From Lytechinus pictus (Eukaryota > Echinodermata > Echinoidea > Temnopleuroida > Toxopneustidae): a stretch of DNA of 64,000 nucleotides. The notes under the pieces are model-generated. The model was given only the letters and a program-made list of their open reading frames with translations, was not told where the DNA came from and searched no databases. This document shows positions 24,121-37,018 of the stretch, in pieces. The position numbers were made by a program, and so were the translations under genes. The number at the start of each line of letters is the position of its first letter. Position 1 is the stretch's first letter. The DNA is taken from the NCBI RefSeq assembly GCF_037042905.1, contig NC_087252.1, positions 36,705,556 to 36,769,555 on the forward strand, written 5' to 3'.

Positions 24121-24744
24121 GATTTAGAAAACCGGCTTACAACCCTGTATGCGACGAAAAGGAGCAAAGGAGGAACATGAATAATCATTTTTTTGTCGTA
24201 GAAGCTTTCAGATTTCATCATGAGAATACTTTATATATATAATGTGACTCCCACGTTGATACAAACTGTCAAATGTGCATGCTTCATTTTTGTAGGCACT
24301 AGCACCTCTCCATCACACTCTTTCCCCTTCTGCAGATCTGAACCTGAGAGTTAAAAACAAAACGCATACTTTCTTTCTTGAGTATTATACTTCTTCCAGC
24401 AATAAAACAAAGGTCATCATTGAAATAAAATAAAAATCTTGCTTACTTTTGCACTGGCATAGTTGACAAACGTATTTTCCTTAGGTGACATCAGATCATG
24501 TCGACAATATTGAACGATTCATATTTTTGCGAGAAGTTTGAAGATGATATTAATAAGCGTAACAATATCAATCATTCTTTTTTATAATGGTATGGGCTAT
24601 AAAAACACAAACGAACATGAACCATTATTTACCTGATCTTAAGTTTATGAAGAGAGAGTTTTGGCTGCAGGAGAAATGCAATTGATATGATTACAATAAT
24701 TTTTATGACATAATATATAAATATAATATTCATGACTGTTTTCA
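24121..24744. other. Unassigned stretch
   Basis: AT-rich DNA without a supported gene or recognisable repeat. Confidence 0.4.
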
Positions 24745-24890
24745 CAAAATATTACTAAACTTTGACATTCAACAACTTTGTTATTTGTTATCCGATTTTG
24801 ATGAAATTTTCGGTGTTTTGCTTTCAGTGAATTCTGCTTTGTATATAAAACTATAAATACTTTCAGTCCGGACCATCCCTTTTATACTAA
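24745..24890. mobile_element. Right-hand fragment of a TTAA-type MITE
   Basis: TTGTTATTTGTTATCCGATT, TTGATGAAATTTTCGG and CAGTCCGGACCATCCCTTTT match the right end of the MITE at 42985-43416. The left arm is missing. Confidence 0.65.
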
Positions 24891-24907
24891 GAAGAAGGTG
24901 AAAGAGA

Positions 24908-25012
24908 AGAATAATGATAATAATAATTATAATAACAATAACAATAATGATAATAATGATTATGATAATAGTAATACTAATAATGATAATATTAATAACA
25001 ATAATAGATGAA
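24908..25012 (+). repeat. AAT/GAT trinucleotide microsatellite
   Basis: About 100 bp of imperfect (AAT)n with interspersed GAT, AAC and AGT triplets. Confidence 0.9.
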
Positions 25013-25640
25013 TAAATACATAATGAGTGTGGTGATTGCAGTGCGCAGACGAGAGTTGGAAATGACAGGCTTCTTTAATCATATATTTATAACGAGAACA
25101 ATTTTGTGACAATGCTAAAAACAATGTATAAGACCTTTCCCCCGCACCCCCCCCCCCCACAAAAAAAATCTCTCCCAAACCGTGCACATTTGCAGGCAGA
25201 AAAAAGCCTTGACACAAGAATACTACCATACTGGCCTGCAAAAGACCCGATCGATAGCTCATGAATATTCATGTAACAATAGCGAATGGGCGAGTAGTGT
25301 TGGGTGAGGAACATCGTACCGCTCGGTCATTGGTCAATTCCGAGCTGAATGTCTTCGCACATTCGCCTTTGCTCTGCCCATAGAAGTACGTGTATTGCTA
25401 CACACAACCGTTATATCACACGTGTCAATAGGGGAAATCTTGATTCAGATCGCAGCAATATCCGAAATCAACTCTTGAAAATAATGATGCAAAAATACAA
25501 TTTTACTCAAAAAATGTCTATGTAAACCACTATTTTTTATATGATAAAATGAATTGTGAATTCCTGGCCAGTATAACAACATAAAAAACAGAAAATATGG
25601 TGTTGATTTTCTGGCTGTAAAATTGGTTTTAAAAAAAAAA
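25013..25640. other. Unassigned stretch
   Basis: AT-rich DNA without a supported gene. Two overlapping minus-strand open frames (24960-25314) read across a poly-C run and the AAT microsatellite and are not called. Confidence 0.4.
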
Positions 25641-25716
25641 GTTCTCCGGGCACGTATACGTGCCAATGGCATTAGAGGGCTAAGGGCACGTATAGCTGCC
25701 AACGGCATTTAAAGAG
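25641..25716. mobile_element. Solo right end of a second piggyBac-like element
   Basis: The sequence ends GCATTTAAAGAG directly before TTAA (25717-25720). It has the subterminal palindrome GGCACGTATACGTGCC (25649-25664) and a second GGGCACGTATA (25684-25694). A TTAA flank plus a CTCTTTAAATGCC-type end resembles piggyBac termini. No matching left end was found in the window. Confidence 0.4.
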
Positions 25717-25720
25717 TTAA

Positions 25721-27402
25721 TGAGTCTAACAATTTTTTTGAGGGTCAGACATGACGTAAAATGTCAACTTTGTATTTAAATAAATAAAGAAAAAAATGTG
25801 ATCGTTTAAGAAAAATTCTAAAAAAAAAAAAAAAAAAAATATCAAAATTGTCTATGGTCCCTATGCCCTACATTTGCACGTCAGCGGGGTAAGTCATTAA
25901 TACTTAAGTTTGTTTGTACAAGTTGGCTTTATTTCTACAATGCATTTAAGTACTACTTACATGTACGAGGTCATCGCGAGCACGAAACGCGAGCTGTTTT
26001 TTTTTTTACATGAAAATGATTAATTTTGATAAATTTTATTTTGTTTGTGAGTTATAGTTATTATATACACTCTTATATTCGGGGGTATTTATTCCTATAC
26101 CTTCCCCACGGGATTGACATCCATAGCTTCTGCTTTGTAAGGGATGAATGATTACATGAAGAAATCATTGTCTGTGCTCCTTGCAGCTGTACAGGACCTG
26201 TGTTGATTATTTTTTATATCATTTATATTCAATTTTTTTTTAATTCGCTAATAAATAATATGAACCACAATTAATATTCAATATATGATAGTTTGTCGTA
26301 TTAGGTTATTTTTCTTCGACTTTCTTGTTATATGAAAATGTATTGAAAGCAAGTAAAACAACTTTACCTCACAGATTTTATCATAAAATAAGTAATATTC
26401 ATTAGATTGGTAAGTAATTTAAAAGCAATAATTGAATCAATCATTGATTAAATTGAAAACAGGTTATCCTTACATCAGGTGTTATCGCGGAACCTATAAA
26501 CGGATTTTTTAATGAGATTTTCATAAACTTTTGGGCATGAAGGATAATACATTTTGACTGAACTCTTTTGGGGAATTTTTTTTCTTAATCTTGAGAGTAT
26601 TGTTACCATAATGATTGTTGTCATTATTCTATACCTTTTGATATTGACCTCATTGCGACGCTATCTTAAATTTGAATTAAGAAGACGATTCCAAATATTG
26701 ATATATTTACATTAATAGCAACCTTACAACCCCCAAACACTAAGAGGTGATTCGACCCCCCATTTTTTTTTTCTTCAAAATAGTGATTTTGAACGATTTA
26801 TACCTACCCATTTTCCCTGAGTTCGCTCCTGCAATGCCTACCTAGACGGATGTTCTCTGACTGTGACGTCACCGGGGGTATTCGGTCCCGGTGAGACAGT
26901 ACCGGTTTGTGTAATATGCATGTGCGCTTTCATATTTACTTTTGTGCCATAACTTCATTTTATCGCCATTGATTTTATGTGAACGATATTGAAAGGAAGT
27001 AATAATTATTCAAAGTCATATAGTCAATGATATGTCCCTACATTGCTAAAACTGTTCTTCTTTGTAGCGATGTTAGACGAATTTAATGCCTTGTTTTCGT
27101 TCGGGACTGTGTCCGTGGCGAATCAATTCATTAAGGAATAAACTGCACTATTGAAGTTGCATCTGCAAGCCGGAGAACTTGCAAAGAGGAAATAATTAAA
27201 AGTATATTTATGGCCGTACTATTATTCCAAATATGTAAATTCCATAGACCCTAAAGGAATAATTTCAAGGCGAATAATATGAAATTTGATCGAGATCTTC
27301 TCACCAGTCGATAACGTAGCAGACGTGTTATTATGACATATTTATGCGCGTGTGACGCGGCTCTTGCAAAAAACACAGTTGGTTGCGGAATTGCTTTGTG
27401 CC
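25721..27402. other. Unassigned 1.7 kb stretch
   Basis: A poly-A run lies near 25818-25838. No supported gene was seen. A GACGTCACCGG string (26863) and CCGGTGAGACAGTACCGG (26888) mark a small GC-richer patch without an identified role. Confidence 0.4.
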
Positions 27403-27660
27403 GACCGGCCCAGTGGCGTAGCTACGGGGGGCCTGGGGGACACGTGCCCCCCAGGCCCCTAGGTGCCCCCCCCCCAGAAAAAATTGGCAGAGCAAAAAAA
27501 AGAAAAAAGGAGAAAGAAGAAAAGAAAAATAGAAAAGAAGAAGAAAGACAATAAAAAAAGAAGAGAAAAATAAGAGGAGGAAGATGAATAAATGAAATAA
27601 TGCGAGGAAAAGACTTGCAATTAAAAAACAAATCTTTCATGTTACTATACAAAAATTTTG

Positions 27661-28403
27661 CTTGCGCTTCGCACAAGAGTTGCCTGTTCGATGAGATTCA
27701 TATCTTGCTCAATATGCTGATATGGAGCAAGTTTTGGAGTCAATATACAAAACGCATTTTAGCTCGGATATCGAGCATTCATCATTGTTTTTCATTTACA
27801 AATTTAAGTGCTCTGTAAAATGTCCGTTTTATGGACTACATATCTGCATTTTAAGCTCACGCTGCGTGGTCACATTGTTTGATTTGCCAAGTTCATATTG
27901 TCTAGGTGTATTCCATAATGTTCCATTAATCAAATGTATTTAGAATGCCCAGATTCTAGATCTAAATCTAAAACATGCGCAACAGCCTGCAGGTTCTTTA
28001 TTAAAAATGAACTTAAATTATCCAGTTTCACATCAGCATATCAATAATTGTCTGCTCATGCTTCACGATCGCATTATTAATAATGCCCAATTGACTTTAT
28101 CCTACTTACGATTTACAAAATATGAATACAGTGTCCCGCTTTTAGTTCTAAAATTTCAATTTTCTTCCTCTCGCGCTTCGCGCTCGCATCAATGGTTTAG
28201 TTACATACCTATCCCATTTATTAATAAAAAGTGCTTAGAAAGACCACTTTTTAGGTCGGAATGTCAAAGAAAATTCGCTTGCGCTTCGCGCTCGCATTAT
28301 TGAAATATATGCCGTATATGTTGGTAACTGTAGTCCTTAACAGGTCCCTTTTCGATAATGCTAGAACAGTTGATAAAAATTTCTGCTCGCGCTTGGCGTT
28401 CGC
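27661..28403 (+). repeat. ~103 bp periodic array with CGCGCTTCGCGCTCGCA motif
   Basis: A GC-rich quasi-palindrome recurs in AT-rich sequence near 27661, 27763, 27858, 28056, 28173, 28278 and 28385 (one degenerate position near 27960), about every 95-120 bp. A further copy is at 28841-28862. It is the internal repeat of the hAT element. Confidence 0.7.
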
Positions 28404-28440
28404 AGTAACCATCTAGTTACATACAAATCTTGTTCAGGAT

Positions 28441-28748
28441 AATAATAATAATAAACAGTTCTTGTATAGCACATATCACAATTATCTATCTCTATGCGCT
28501 TCCAAATTAGGACTTGGATATTATTACCCCAGCTGTAGCTTGGCAGCCGTAATTAATATAAGATTACAGCGCACACGCATTTCAAGGAATAAATTCCTGC
28601 CAGGTACCCATTCACCTCACCTGGGTTGAGTGCAGCACAATGTGGATAAATTTCTTGCTGAAGGAAATTACGCCAGGGCTGGAATTCGAACCCACGACCC
28701 TCTGTTTCAAAGTCCGGAGACTAATACACTGGGCCACAACGCTCCACA
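28441..28748 (-). mobile_element. tRNA-derived SINE
   Basis: Read on the minus strand, the element starts near 28748. It has a tRNA-like A box (TGGCCCAGTGTATTAG, plus-strand 28721-28736) and a B box (GGGTTCGAATTCC, plus-strand 28681-28693). A tRNA-unrelated body follows, and it ends TGTGCTATACAAG...TTATTATTATT at 28441. CAGGAT flanks both sides (near 28434 and 28747), a possible short target duplication. The ATT tail and CTATA(C/T)AAG motif resemble the 3' end of the LINE at 386-420. Confidence 0.8.
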
Positions 28749-29115
28749 GGATCACACAGGATCACTCCAGGATCACACATAACATTGCCCAGAAAATTAA
28801 ATTTTCAGGATAAAATACAAGAAAGTAAAAAAAAAAAAACGCTCGCGCTTCGCGCTCGCGCTTTTTATAAGGCTTATGAGATTATTTCATGTTTATGTTT
28901 TATAAGAATAAAACTAAGAAGTGACTGATCGGGGAAAATATATATAGGTGAATATAATTGATTTCGGGCCCCGTCCCATATTGGCGAAAGTCGGACCCGC
29001 CCTTGTGACACATACACTCACACCGGAAAAATGGCCGGCCCTCCCCTGAAAAGTAAGGACCCCCAGTGCCCCCCCCCCCCCGGAAAAAAATCCTAGCTAC
29101 GCCACTGGACCGGCC

Positions 29116-29989
29116 GCCCGCTTCGGCGCAGCTAGCTGTCGAGCTACCGTACCGCATACCTTTCTTGCTGTCTTCAACTCACTTACGAATTGCGTTTGTG
29201 TGACGGTGACCTCTAGCGTAATTAAATATAAGAAACAACTCGGAAGGCCGAGAAGAATAAAACGTTTGGTTCAAGATTGTTCTGTGGAATGAGCTATGAG
29301 TGGAAATGATCCAGAGGATATAAAGATGGAGTCAAAGACAAAAGAAAAGAAGAAAAAACGCCAGGGGATCGCTGCACGGTCATGAGGCGACATACAGTAC
29401 ACTCAATGCCTGGGTGTTGTGTGTATTGTATAGGCGTGCAACGCGCACAGAGCTGAGCCAGCCGCCGGAATTACTTTCTAGCAACTCACTTGATGGAACA
29501 TCGTGCTGACATAAATGAGAAATAGTAAAAATATCATTCAATAACTCACTGTTTGCAATCTTACATCATGATTTAAGAGTTCATGATAGTTATTCATACT
29601 GTTTTTATACAGGGAAAGAAAAGATTTGTACATATGATTCCTATTTGTTTGAATTGAGTTGCTGTGAAAACAAATTGTAAAATCATCTTTCTCTCTCTGC
29701 ATAGCATTTCTGTATTACACCCAGTCAGACGACAGGTCCCAAGAAATTGGCTTCTTTCATCCAAGTGATATTCATGACTTGGGATGTTTTGCATATTTAA
29801 TGAGCTTGATGCGGACCAAAAGACCTCTTTTCATCGGTCATTGCTGCTCAAATTGTGCATCGAATTTTATGAATTTGATAAATAAGAAGAATCATTCTTT
29901 TAGGTCATGTGTTTGAATTTATTCAAAATTTTTTTTAATATAGGCTAACATTTTGATCTAAAATATGCTACAAAATAATTATTTTCACC
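29116..29989. other. Unassigned stretch
   Basis: No supported gene or repeat. A 66-codon minus-strand open frame (29594-29794) has no recognisable feature. Confidence 0.4.
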
Positions 29990-32900
29990 TGACAAAAGCT
30001 GCTATTTTCACACTTTATTTTTGTTTGAGCCCGTGTGATTTTTAGATCACGATAAAGCTGAATATGTATGCTTTAAAATGATGTAGGTTTCAAAATAAGA
30101 ATTGGTTTAATCGGGTCAAGATCACACTTCATTTGCCAAGTACATAAAGCAGCTTGTAAACAAGAATACTGCACTCTGAGTGGTCAAAGAGACCACACAT
30201 TGGCAAATTCCAACGGTTCCATTGCCTGGGTTCATGGGAAGGTCACACTTCCCATTTTAGTGGAGCGGTTATGTGACAAAAAATGGCCAAGATGCTCGGA
30301 TCTGGCAGAAAGTGTGAAATATGGCATACAGGGGTATTTTTGGGCGCTGATTTAAAAAATTGCCGGCCCCAAGCGATTTGACCATCGGGTCAGCCGCCAT
30401 TTTGAAATCCAAGATGGCCGCCATGAAATATCATTAAATGTCAATTTCTTGAGTTTTACATGGCATATGACACTGAAATGTGGCATATAGGGGTATTTTG
30501 AGGCACTGATTTCAGATATTGCCGCCCATCAGCAATTTGACCATTTGGTCGGAGGCAAAATGGCCGCAATCTTGAAATCCAAGAAGGCCACCATGATATA
30601 TTATTGCAATCATTTTCTCGAGTTTTATATGAACTGCGGTTGAAATTTGGCATATAGGCTTAATTTGGGGTGCTGATTTTAAATATTGCCGGCCCCAAGT
30701 GATTTGACCATCGCGTCGGCCGCCATTTTGAAATCCAAGATGGCCGCCCTGAGAAATCATTAATGTCATTTTCATGAGTTTTACATGACGTGTGACAATG
30801 TAATTTGGTATGTTGGGGTATATTTAGGCACTGATTTCAAATGTTGCCGGCCCCAGCAATTTGACCACTTGGTCAGTGGCTAAATGGCCGTCATTTTGAA
30901 TTCCAAGATGGCTGCCATGAAAAATCATTCAATGTCATTTCCTTCAGTTTTACATATGTGACGCAGAAATTTGGCATATAGGCTTAATTCGGGGTGCTGA
31001 TTTCTAATATTGCCGGCCTCAAGCGATTTGACCATCGGGTCAGCCGCCATTTGAAATCCAAGATGGCCGCCATGAAAAATCATTGAACTCATTTTCTTGA
31101 ATTTTACATATGTACCCCTGAAATTTGTAGTATATCGGTATCTGGGTGAGTTCATTTTAAAAATTGCTGGCTCCAAGCAATATGACAATTGGTCGGCGGA
31201 AAAATGGCCCACATCTTGAATTCGAAGCTGGCTGCCTTAGAAATATTGCAATTATTTCGTTGAGTTGTATATGATCTGCGGTATTGCACTTTGACATATA
31301 GAAGTAGCGTGGGGAGCTTATTTCAAATAATGCTGGCCCTCAGCGATCTGATCCCCTGAGTCAGGGTTATACGGGCCAAAGATATTCATTCGAGCCAACC
31401 CATTTAATTCTTAATTTTTTATTTTGATATTGCTGATTGACAAAAATGAATGAATATGATTGATAATCTAACACTGATTCTAGGGAGGGTAACTTAACTG
31501 AACTTCCCTTTTTCAAATTGGGAAGATATATCACCACTTTGGAACTATTTTTATACTGGCGGGAGAAGTATTGCCATTTTACTGTATCAAGTGATGAATT
31601 TGATCCTGTCAGGTGTAGTCTTCATAAATGCCGATTTATTTTTAAAATGAGCTGGTCGAGGTACCTTTTCTGGTCAGATATAGAATGTCAGACATATATC
31701 CTATCCACTGGACAGGTAGTAAACATTCAATTCTCGAATTTCATCCTTATTTTTTTAGAGCGTCTCTTTAACACACGAGTCTATGTGAAATATTTTAGGC
31801 CCGTGATACCTCAGCTGCAAAATGGCAGCCATCTTGAAATCCAAGATGGCTGCCATAAAAAAATCATTAAAAAAAATCAAGTATTATAATTATAACGTAG
31901 GTATTATTTTGAAATTTGGCATCTTGGGGTATTGAAATTTCCCCCAGTAATCTGTCCAATAGATATGCTGCAAAATGGCCACCATCTTGAAATCTATAGA
32001 GGATCGACTGTCATGAAAATTCATTAAATAATTTTCTTGAGTTTTGAATAATTTGAGGCACTGCATTTTAGACATACAGGCAGATTTTGGCCTGCTGGTT
32101 TTAGAATATTGCTGCCCCAGTGATTGATCCCCTGGGTCAGCTGAAAATGACCGCCACTTTGACATCTAAGATGGCTACTACGAAATATCTTTCAAAAATG
32201 TTTTCCTTAATATTACCTGTGACACTGTAAATTGGTATTATGAAGCAAAAACTTATATTGTATGTTAATTTCAAATATGGATAGATTCAACATATAACAC
32301 ATACATGTAACACACTTTATCTGCCATTTTAAATTCCCATATGACCCATCATGACACAAAGGACATGATTACCTAGCTTAGTTCTAAATATTGATTATTG
32401 TGGGGGAAAATAAGTACAATATGATAGCACGAATCAAAATTCATGTATGGTATAACTGATGGTAATCCATTTATTATTGCTATCAATCATTTATATGCTA
32501 GGCGGTTGGCAGTGAATCTTACAGATCTCTAGGAATTACTTTGAACGATCGAATTGATAACCATCGTGTGTTCGACAATCTCACAATGGGAGCATGTTCG
32601 CCTCGGGAGATCAAGCTCCGACAGCATCAGACCAAAATATGTTAAAAGAGGGGAATTGCTTCTACCCTGTTTGGCGGTCAACGAATTAAAGGGGAAGTTC
32701 ACCCTGACAAAAAGTTTATTGAAACAATAACAGAATAAATAATGAAAAAAAAAATTGAAGGTTTGAGGAAATTCCATCAGATATTTAAAAAGCTATTGGA
32801 ATTTCATTTAGTGTATTTGTGACGTCAGATGCAATCAGTTCCCCTCATGTTTCTTATATTACAAAAAACAATGAAATGTAGCCTCCTCAAAAAAAATTAA

Positions 32901-35190
32901 AATGTTTTTTATTGAACCCTCAGTATATCGACAAACAAATGATTTCACACCCGCTCCAGAAAGAAAAAAAATACCCATGATGAACCATTTATGCATTTTA
33001 TATCACACAACATAATCGGGCAGCTGCTCGTACAGTATATGACGTCACAAATCAAAAACTAAAAATTCTGATATCTTAGATGGATTTACCAATATCTTTT
33101 TTATAACATATTTTCTTGTGTTTTTACAACAAGCTTTTCTCCGGGGTGAACTTCCCTTTTTTAAGGGATAGAGCAACGTCCGACGTGGCGCTGCTAAGTT
33201 GCTGCCGGGCTCACGATCTACAGGGTATGGGCAAAATCAATTTTCGGAGCATTTCTGTAACTGAATTCTATTTTTGAACAATAAAATATGTATCATCCAT
33301 CGTTAATATTAATTCATCATCATCATCATCATACCATTATATAACCATCAGTACTTCAAGTCTGGAGCAGTTATCTTCATGTCGATTTGTAATAAAATAT
33401 CACAATTATTGGAGCAATATTCTGGAACCAGCAGGCCAAAAACCTGACTGTATGTCTAAAATGCATTGCCTCAAATTATTTAAAACCAAGAAAATGATTT
33501 TAATGAATTTTCATGACAGTTGATCCTCTCTAGATTTCAAGATGGTGGCCATTTTGCAGCATATCTAATGGACAGATTACTGGGGGCAATTTCAATATCC
33601 CTAGATGCCAAATTTTAAAATAATACATTACGTGATACTAGATAAAGTGATTTTTTTCAATGATCTTTTTTAATGGCAGCCATCTTGGATTTCAAGATGG
33701 CTGACATTTTGCTTCTGACTCAGGGGATCAGATCGCTGAGGCCCAGCAATATTTGAAATAAGCACCCCGCACTCCGTCGATATGTCAAAGTGCAATACTG
33801 CAGATCATATAAAACTCAAAGAAATAATTTACAGCCTCTCAACAGAAAATGATTGTTCCGGATGGTTATTATTCAACCAAAGCCACTTCAAATGTGGAAC
33901 TACAGAAGAAGCTAGCCGATTTTTGTATTCATGGTGCTTCATACTCAAGGTAACATCTATATCAGCAATTAAGGGTGCCAAACAAAGTATCATAATCCTT
34001 GCAACGGACAAAGATGTGGTTGTGTTGGATTTGTTTTCAGTGCCAATACAGTGGGTTTTACTCATCATTCAAACTTGGTAACCATATTGGAATTCAAAAT
34101 AGCATCTATCTAATATGTTTTCTTTCATTGATCAAGGATGCAAAGATCAAGTTTTTCTCCAAATTCAAAGTGTTAAAGGCCATACGTAAGACTTGAGCAA
34201 ATTATCTTTCATGGCGGCCATCTTGTATTTCAAAATGACAATCAAACAGGGGTCTGACAATAATCAGTGCCTAAATATATGCCTATATGTCAACTTTCAG
34301 GGCCAGAGTTCATGTAAAACTCAAGACAATTATCATTGCTTTTAATTCATGGCGGTCATTTTGCCGAAACCCGGCGGTTACATTGCTGGTGGCCGGCAAA
34401 AATATATATGCCAAAGTTTGGTGTCATATATATAATGTAAAATACAATAAAATTATTTTGATATGGTTTTTCATGGCAGCCATCTTGCCGCTGAACTGAT
34501 GGTCAGAGCACTTGTGGTTGGCAATATTTGAAATCAGCACCCAAAAATAGGTACTCTATTTGCCAAAGTTCAGTGTCACACGTCATGTAAAACTCAAGAA
34601 AATGACATTAATGATTTCTCATGGCGGCCATCTTGGATTTCAAGATGGCGGCCATTTTGCCGCCGACCAAATGGTCAAATTACTGGGGGCCGGCAATATT
34701 TGAAATCAGTGCCTCAAAATACCCCTATATGCCAAATTTCAGTGTCACATGTCATGTAAAACCCAATAAATTGACATATAATGATTTATCATGGCGGCCT
34801 TCTTGGATTTCAAAATGGTGGCCGACCCGATGGTCAAATCGCTTTGGGCCGGCAATTTTTGAAATCAGCGCCCAAAAATACTCCTGTATGCCAAATTTCA
34901 CACTTTCTGCCAGATTCGAGCATCTTTTTCACATATCTACTGGACTATGTGGTAATCTCCTCAAATACCCCGCGCCTGTTGTTCTGTGAACCTTATCCAG
35001 CCAATCAGAACTCTGGATTTCATGCAAGTACACAATTTCAGAAATCTCGTCTTGTACCTTGGTGGGAAAAGTGTGATCTTGACCCGATTGAAAGGTGCCG
35101 CATATCACGAGTGGTATTGTGAGAAAGTACAGAAGGTCAGCTTTTTGGTGATATATATATCATTGAGGCTCAAAATAAAAAGTTTTGCAC
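29990..35190. mobile_element. Foldback-like element with inverted arms of ~160 bp tandem units
   Basis: The left arm (30200-32210) and right arm (33480-34900) hold the same ~155-165 bp unit in opposite orientations. Right-arm landmarks are ATGGCGGCCATCTTGGATTT, CAAGATGGCGGCCATTTTG, GGTCAAATTACTGGGGGCCGG, CAATATTTGAAATCAG, CCCCTATATGCCAAATTTCA and CATGTAAAACTCAAGAAAAT. The outer ends also pair: TCGGGTCAAGATCACACTT (30113-30131) matches AAGTGTGATCTTGACCCGA (35070-35088), and TTTTTGTTTGAGCC matches GGCTCAAAATAAAAA. The centre is occupied by an inserted MITE (32690-33160). No transposase is seen. Exact termini and target duplication were not resolved. Confidence 0.75.
32690..33160. mobile_element. 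TTAA-flanked MITE (AGGGGAAGTTCACCC family)
   Basis: The ends AGGGGAAGTTCACCCTG (32690) and CGGGGTGAACTTCCCTTTT (33160) form the TIR. TTAA stands at 32686-32689 and 33161-33164. Length is about 471 bp with no coding capacity. It sits at the centre of the foldback element. Confidence 0.85.
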
Positions 35191-35692
35191 AATTTGCAAA
35201 AGAAAACAGAGAAAGAAAATTCAGTTTAGAGGCACATTTTCAGGCCAGAAATTTACTTATTTAACAAAATATTGTATACAAAATAAATGACCAATAGGAA
35301 AGAGTAACATTGACTCTATCTGATGGTGCAATAATATTTCATTTAACTTGAGGTTGAAACAGGTAAAATCTTAGAGAAAGAAAATCTCACGAATCACGAG
35401 ATTTTGCAAGGAGGAGGATTCAGCCACGAGAGGATTTGGATGAATATGGCCTTTTTGCTCATTAGCATAGGGACCTGCGGTCTGACTGCACACGGGCACC
35501 TCTTATACTAAATTCCCCTCGGTGACGTCACACTCAGGGTGATTTTTCTGTCCACTCGTCTCTCGGGCTCTTGACAGGTGGCTATTTCATAGACTTTCAA
35601 AGCAAAATATCGAGATGGCAGAGGATTTTGGGGACATGCTATCTGTTTGAACAACTGGCACCCATATTTATGGAAACTCATCCCCTTCTTAA
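35191..35692. other. Unassigned stretch
   Basis: No supported gene. A short inverted motif AATCTCACGAATCACGAGATT lies near 35384. Confidence 0.4.
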
Positions 35693-36271
35693 ATGACAAG
35701 TCCACCCCAACAAAAATTTGATTTGAATAAAAAGAGAAAAATCCAACAAGCATACCACTGAAAATTTCATCAAAATCGGATGTAAAATAAGAAAGTTATG
35801 ACATTTTAAAGTTTTGCTTAATTTCACAAAACAGTTATATGCACACCCTGGCTGGTATGCAAATGAGGAGACTATGACGCCATCCACTCACTATTTCTTT
35901 TGTATTTTATTATATGAAATATCCTAATTTTCTCCTCATTGTCCAGTGATACAACGATTAATGCCGCCCTGAACATGTGGAATTAGCATTGTTTAATACT
36001 ATATGGTTCAGTCAAATTGGTCCTTATTGTCAAATATATGAAAGATGAAATATTGTATAATTAAAAAAAAAAAAAAAAAATAGTGAGTGATGGACATCAT
36101 GGACTGACTCACCTAGTTGTGCATATCACTGTTTTGTAAAAAATAAGCGAAACTTTAAAATGTCATAACTTTCTTATTTTACATCCGATTTTGATGAAAT
36201 TTTCAGCATTATGCTAGTTTGATTTTTCTCTATTTATTCAAGTTAGCATTTTCCGGGAGTGGACTTGACCT
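35693..36271. mobile_element. TTAA-flanked palindromic MITE (GACAAGTCCACC family), best-preserved copy
   Basis: TTAA at 35689-35692 and 36272-36275 flanks ends ATGACAAGTCCACCCC and GGGAGTGGACTTGACCT. The arms are inverted over ~200 bp: ATCAAAATCGGATGTAAAAT on the left, its complement near 36178-36200 on the right, with CACTCACTATTTCTTTTGT facing AAAAAATAGTGAGTGATGG. It lies about 750 bp upstream of the first recognised Ig exon. Confidence 0.85.
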
Positions 36272-36275
36272 TTAA

Positions 36276-37018
36276 TTCAACTTTAACGGCTAATGCCATT
36301 GCCTTGAATGACTTGGTTATCTGCAGCTGGCGTATTGTTGTGTTGGGGTTGGATCTAATGCTCTTTAACTTTCAACCAGACTTGAATCAGACGAATCGAT
36401 GCAGGATGTACAGTTCATATTTACATTTATTAATTAAAGGTGATTACTTGATGATAATAACAAACACATGAGTAAGTCTGAAGGTGACTATACTCTAGAT
36501 GAAGATAATATAAATGCTGCAAACTGATGTAGTATGCTTTTCTGTAGCTTTAAACTCCAATATCTAAAAGTGATGTGGGTTCAGAAGTGAACCCTTTTTA
36601 TATTGGTCTAGTCAAGATTCTTTACAGCCAAACAGGTGTTGGTGAACCTTGGACGCTTGACCAAAATAATATGTACGTCATAACTTTACTCTGTATTGGG
36701 GGAGTTGACCTTTTAGGGAGAACATGAAATGTAATGAATAAGAAACTCATAAAATGTGTGTGCGTCAGAAGTTTAGCTGGTAGAAGAATGAGTAATACTT
36801 TCTTAAGAAAGTTGGAGTTGGTAAACATATGATTTCCTGTTATACTTCCTGTTGAAGTATTGATTATGTATTGATATATCATTGAATATGTGATAGGTCT
36901 TATCATCACACAACAGTATCTCTGACCACTCTGTTTACGTGTACAGGGAGGGCGCTATGAGATTATGATATCACATGCATAAGGTCATTTTCTCTATTGT
37001 TGTTTCTACAATTTCCAG
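36276..37018. other. Region upstream of the Ig gene; first exon not located
   Basis: The Ig reading frame has no in-frame ATG before its stop at 36967, and a good polypyrimidine/CAG acceptor lies at 37018. The initiation codon must therefore be on an upstream exon, possibly here or farther upstream. No convincing one was identified. Confidence 0.4.

Larger units (their letters stand above)
27411..29107. mobile_element. hAT-type non-autonomous transposon with 8 bp target duplication
   Basis: The left end is CAGTGGCGTAGCTACGG (27411) and the right end is CCTAGCTACGCCACTG (29107), about 16 bp of TIR. The octamer GACCGGCC is duplicated exactly at 27403-27410 and 29108-29115. CAGTGGCGTAGC termini with 8 bp duplications are characteristic of hAT elements. 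G/C homopolymers lie just inside both ends. There is no transposase. Inside are a ~103 bp periodic array of GCTTCGCGCTCGC palindromes and an inserted tRNA-derived SINE (28441-28748). Confidence 0.88.

Noticed and set aside
28681-28748. Possible functional tRNA gene on the minus strand
   Set aside because: A and B boxes are present, but the sequence continues into a SINE body and ATT tail without tRNA-like stems.
33782-34081. 99-codon plus-strand open frame in the 30-35 kb foldback
   Set aside because: It lies within the repeat arm, and the opposite strand is also open; no domain recognised.
36997-37018. TTG at 36997 as start of the Ig gene
   Set aside because: Eukaryotic initiation at TTG is unlikely, and a good acceptor at 37018 explains the open sequence upstream.
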